Shown here one piece after another: positions 6,421-8,235 of a stretch of 8,235 nucleotides of DNA. Source of the DNA: an uncultured Collinsella sp. (lineage in GTDB: Bacteria > Actinomycetota > Coriobacteriia > Coriobacteriales > Coriobacteriaceae); NCBI GenBank assembly GCA_902493545.1, contig CABUQI010000057.1, forward strand, positions 1 through 8,235. Reading direction: 5' to 3'. Every line of letters begins with the position of its first letter. Position 1 is the stretch's first letter. The notes under the pieces were generated by a model. The model saw only the letters and a list, made by a program, of their open reading frames with translations. It was not told the DNA's origin and did no database searches. The translations under genes were made by a program, and so were the position numbers.

Positions 6421-6476
6421 GAATGGGCTTGTTTTAGCGCATCTGTAGGCTATCGCTGGGCATCGGGTAAACATAT

Positions 6477-6502
6477 CGCCGTTCGTCGGTTACGGGCGTT
6501 TT
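6477..6502 (+). terminator. Weak terminator-like hairpin after ruvB
   Basis: 6477-6482 (CGCCGT) pairs with 6492-6498 (ACGGGCG) with one bulged G, followed by TTTT (6499-6502). The stem is six base pairs with a nine-base loop, so it is weak alone. The right arm and tail resemble those of the strong hairpin at 2017-2050: both read GCG(C) followed by TTTTACTA. It lies 57 bases after the ruvB stop and probably ends the ruv transcript at least in part. Confidence 0.45.
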
Positions 6503-6526
6503 ACTATTGCGCGCGCGTGCTATGCT
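6498..6526 (+). promoter_or_regulatory. Predicted extended -10 promoter of fhs
   Basis: TGC-TATGCT (6518-6526) is an extended -10 element. No good -35 is present; the best placed hexamer is TTTTAC (6499-6504) with a 16-base spacer, which is the T tail of the preceding hairpin. Transcription would start near 6533, leaving a leader of about 34 bases, too short for a riboswitch. Confidence 0.55.
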
Positions 6527-6566
6527 GGATTGGTCTTTTTCTCATCCGGTAACGAAAGGACCGCCC

Positions 6567-8234
6567 ATGCCTACTGACATCGAAATCGCACGTTCTGTTG
6601 CGCCGCTGCCTATTACCGAGGTGGCCAAGAACGCCGGCGTCGACGTTAAGCATCTGATTCCGTACGGCTTCGACAAGGCAAAGGTCGACTATTCCCTGCT
6701 CAACGAGCCAACTGATCACCAGGCCAAGCTTGTCCTCGTGACCGCTATCAATCCCACGCCCGCAGGCGAGGGCAAGACCACCACGACCATCGGCCTGGCC
6801 GACGGTCTGCGCCGTCGCGGCGTCAAGAGCGCCGTGGCCCTGCGCGAGCCTTCGCTCGGCCCCGTGTTTGGCGTGAAGGGCGGTGCCGCCGGTGGCGGTT
6901 GGGCCCAGGTCATCCCCATGGAGGATATCAACCTGCACTTTACCGGTGACTTCCATGCCATCGGTGCCGCTAACAACCTGCTGGCAGCCATGCTCGACAA
7001 CCATATTCAGCAGGGCAACCAGCTCGGCATCGACGTTAAGCGCATCACCTGGAAGCGCGTTGTCGACATGAACGACCGTCAGCTGCGTCATGTCATCGAC
7101 GGCATTGGCGGCAAGGCCCAGGGGGTGCCGCGCGAGGACGGCTTCGACATCACTGTTGCCTCCGAGGTCATGGCAATCCTGTGCCTGTCCACGAGCATCA
7201 ATGACCTCAAGGAGCGCCTGGGCGAGATTGTTGTCGGCTACAGCTATGCCGGCGAGCCCGTCCGCGCCCGTGACCTTAAGGCTCAGGGTGCCATGGCGGC
7301 CCTGCTCAAGGACGCGCTCAAACCCAACCTGGTTCAGACACTCGAGGGCACGCCTGCGTTTGTCCACGGCGGTCCCTTCGCCAATATCGCTCACGGCTGT
7401 AACTCCATCATGGCCACGCGTATGGCCATGCGTTTTGGCGATGTCGCCATTACCGAGGCCGGCTTTGGTGCCGACCTGGGTGCCGAGAAATTCCTGGATA
7501 TCAAGTGCCGCATGACGGGCGTTCGTCCCAGCGCTGTTGTGGTCGTCGCCACTGCCCGCGCGCTTAAGTACAACGGCGGTGTTGCCAAGGCCGACCTCAA
7601 CGAGGAGAACCTCGAGGCCCTCAAGGTCGGCATGCCCAACCTGCTGCGCCACGTCGACAACATTCAGAATGTCTACGGTCTGCCCTGCGTGGTCGCCATT
7701 AACCGCTTCCCGACGGACACCGAGGCCGAACTCGAGCTCATCGAGTCCGAGTGCCAGAAGCTCGGTGTCAACGTTAAGCTGTCCGAGGTCTGGGCCAAGG
7801 GAGGCGAGGGCGCGCTCGACCTGGCCGATGAGGTCATGCGCTTGATTGAGCAGCCGAGTGAGCTCCAGTTTGCCTACGAGGACGGTGCCGATGTTGCCGA
7901 TGCCCTTGAGGCCGTTGCCACTAAGGTTTACCGCGCCGACGGCGTCGACTTTACGCCGGCTGCCAAGCGTCAGCTCGCCGAGCTGCGCGAGAACGGCTTT
8001 GGCAACCTGCCGGTGTGCGTGGCCAAGACGCAGTACAGCTTTAGCGACAACGCCAAGGCGCTGGGCGCTCCCGAGGGCTTCCGCATCACCGTGCGCGAGC
8101 TCAAGGTTTCCGCCGGTGCCCACTTTGTGGTCGCGCTGACCGGCAGCGTTCTGACCATGCCTGGCCTGCCCAAGGTTCCCGCGGCCGAGAACATCGACGT
8201 CGACAACGACGGCAACATCACCGGCCTGTTCTAA
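6567..8234 (+). CDS. fhs: Formate-tetrahydrofolate ligase (10-formyl-THF synthetase)
   Basis: A complete 555-residue cytoplasmic enzyme, the usual family length. It makes 10-formyl-tetrahydrofolate from formate, tetrahydrofolate and ATP, feeding purine and formyl-Met synthesis or, in acetogens, the methyl branch of Wood-Ljungdahl. The ATP-binding loop is TPAGEGKTT (64-72). Family signature 1 reads GVKGGAAGGGW (102-112), with Trp where Tyr is usual. MEDINLHFTGD (118-128) is the typical conserved block. Signature 2 reads VATARALKYNGG (327-338), with Ala at a position normally Ile or Val. EVWAKGGEG (407-415) and the C-terminal MPGLPKVPAAENID (531-544) complete the match. The ATG at 6567 is preceded by AAAGGA (6555-6560) at six bases; an upstream in-frame start at 6507 lies before the promoter's -10 element and is rejected. 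Codon use is strongly biased to C- and G-ending codons, suggesting high expression. Nothing after the stop is visible, so operon partners such as folD cannot be judged. Confidence 0.98.
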   Translation: MPTDIEIARSVAPLPITEVAKNAGVDVKHLIPYGFDKAKVDYSLLNEPTDHQAKLVLVTAINPTPAGEGKTTTTIGLADGLRRRGVKSAVALREPSLGPVFGVKGGAAGGGWAQVIPMEDINLHFTGDFHAIGAANNLLAAMLDNHIQQGNQLGIDVKRITWKRVVDMNDRQLRHVIDGIGGKAQGVPREDGFDITVASEVMAILCLSTSINDLKERLGEIVVGYSYAGEPVRARDLKAQGAMAALLKDALKPNLVQTLEGTPAFVHGGPFANIAHGCNSIMATRMAMRFGDVAITEAGFGADLGAEKFLDIKCRMTGVRPSAVVVVATARALKYNGGVAKADLNEENLEALKVGMPNLLRHVDNIQNVYGLPCVVAINRFPTDTEAELELIESECQKLGVNVKLSEVWAKGGEGALDLADEVMRLIEQPSELQFAYEDGADVADALEAVATKVYRADGVDFTPAAKRQLAELRENGFGNLPVCVAKTQYSFSDNAKALGAPEGFRITVRELKVSAGAHFVVALTGSVLTMPGLPKVPAAENIDVDNDGNITGLF

Positions 8235-8235
8235 G

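Noticed and set aside
6421..6566. Possible tetrahydrofolate riboswitch upstream of fhs
   Set aside because: The predicted leader is about 34 bases, far shorter than the known THF riboswitch, and no matching conserved core is seen in the gap.
6504..8123. Open frame of 539 codons on the minus strand opposite fhs
   Set aside because: It is the antisense shadow of a highly conserved gene with strong codon bias; the translated product is repetitive in Leu/Gly/His/Asp without recognisable domains, and has no convincing ribosome binding site.
1..8235. Mobile element, phage or defence island
   Set aside because: No transposase, integrase, terminal repeats, CRISPR repeats or tRNA-edge duplications were seen; the gene content is housekeeping and stress response in one orientation with uniform composition.

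Overview
The window is GC-rich, gene-dense and all on the plus strand. It carries six genes: the C-terminal part of a SNF2 helicase, a superoxide reductase, an NAD synthetase-like protein, ruvC-ruvA-ruvB, and formate-tetrahydrofolate ligase (fhs). An oxygen-sensitive metabolism (superoxide reductase, fhs), actinobacterial ruvCAB order and GC-rich codon use suggest an anaerobic, high-GC Gram-positive bacterium. The Coriobacteriia (for example Collinsella) are my best guess. That is an inference from protein style, not a proven assignment.

Layout: 1-1443 is the 3' part of a SNF2-family helicase/ATPase whose start lies before the window. 1444-1608 is a short non-coding gap holding a dyad and a direct repeat. 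1609-1971 encodes a one-iron superoxide reductase. 2017-2050 is a strong hairpin with a T tail. 2089-4074 encodes a 661-residue protein with the complete fold order of glutamine-dependent NAD synthetase, in which the recognisable catalytic and ATP-binding residues of both domains are replaced. 4075-4211 contains an extended -10 promoter overlapped by a Gram-positive-type LexA (SOS) box. 4212-6420 is the ruvC-ruvA-ruvB operon with two TGATG-type stop/start overlaps. 6421-6566 holds a weak hairpin and an extended -10 promoter. 6567-8234 is a complete fhs; the window ends one base after its stop.

How the genes relate: RuvA and RuvB drive Holliday-junction branch migration and RuvC cuts the junction. 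The LexA box predicts that all three are induced together by DNA damage. The superoxide reductase and fhs are single-gene units serving oxidative defence and one-carbon metabolism. The most unusual item is the NadE-like protein. It appears to be a pseudoenzyme that kept the nitrilase plus NAD-synthase architecture, lost the active sites and gained a roughly 110-residue C-terminal extension ending in a Gly/Gln/Pro-rich tail. No mobile elements, CRISPR arrays, tRNA or rRNA genes were seen, and no gene-free stretch exceeds about 165 bases.
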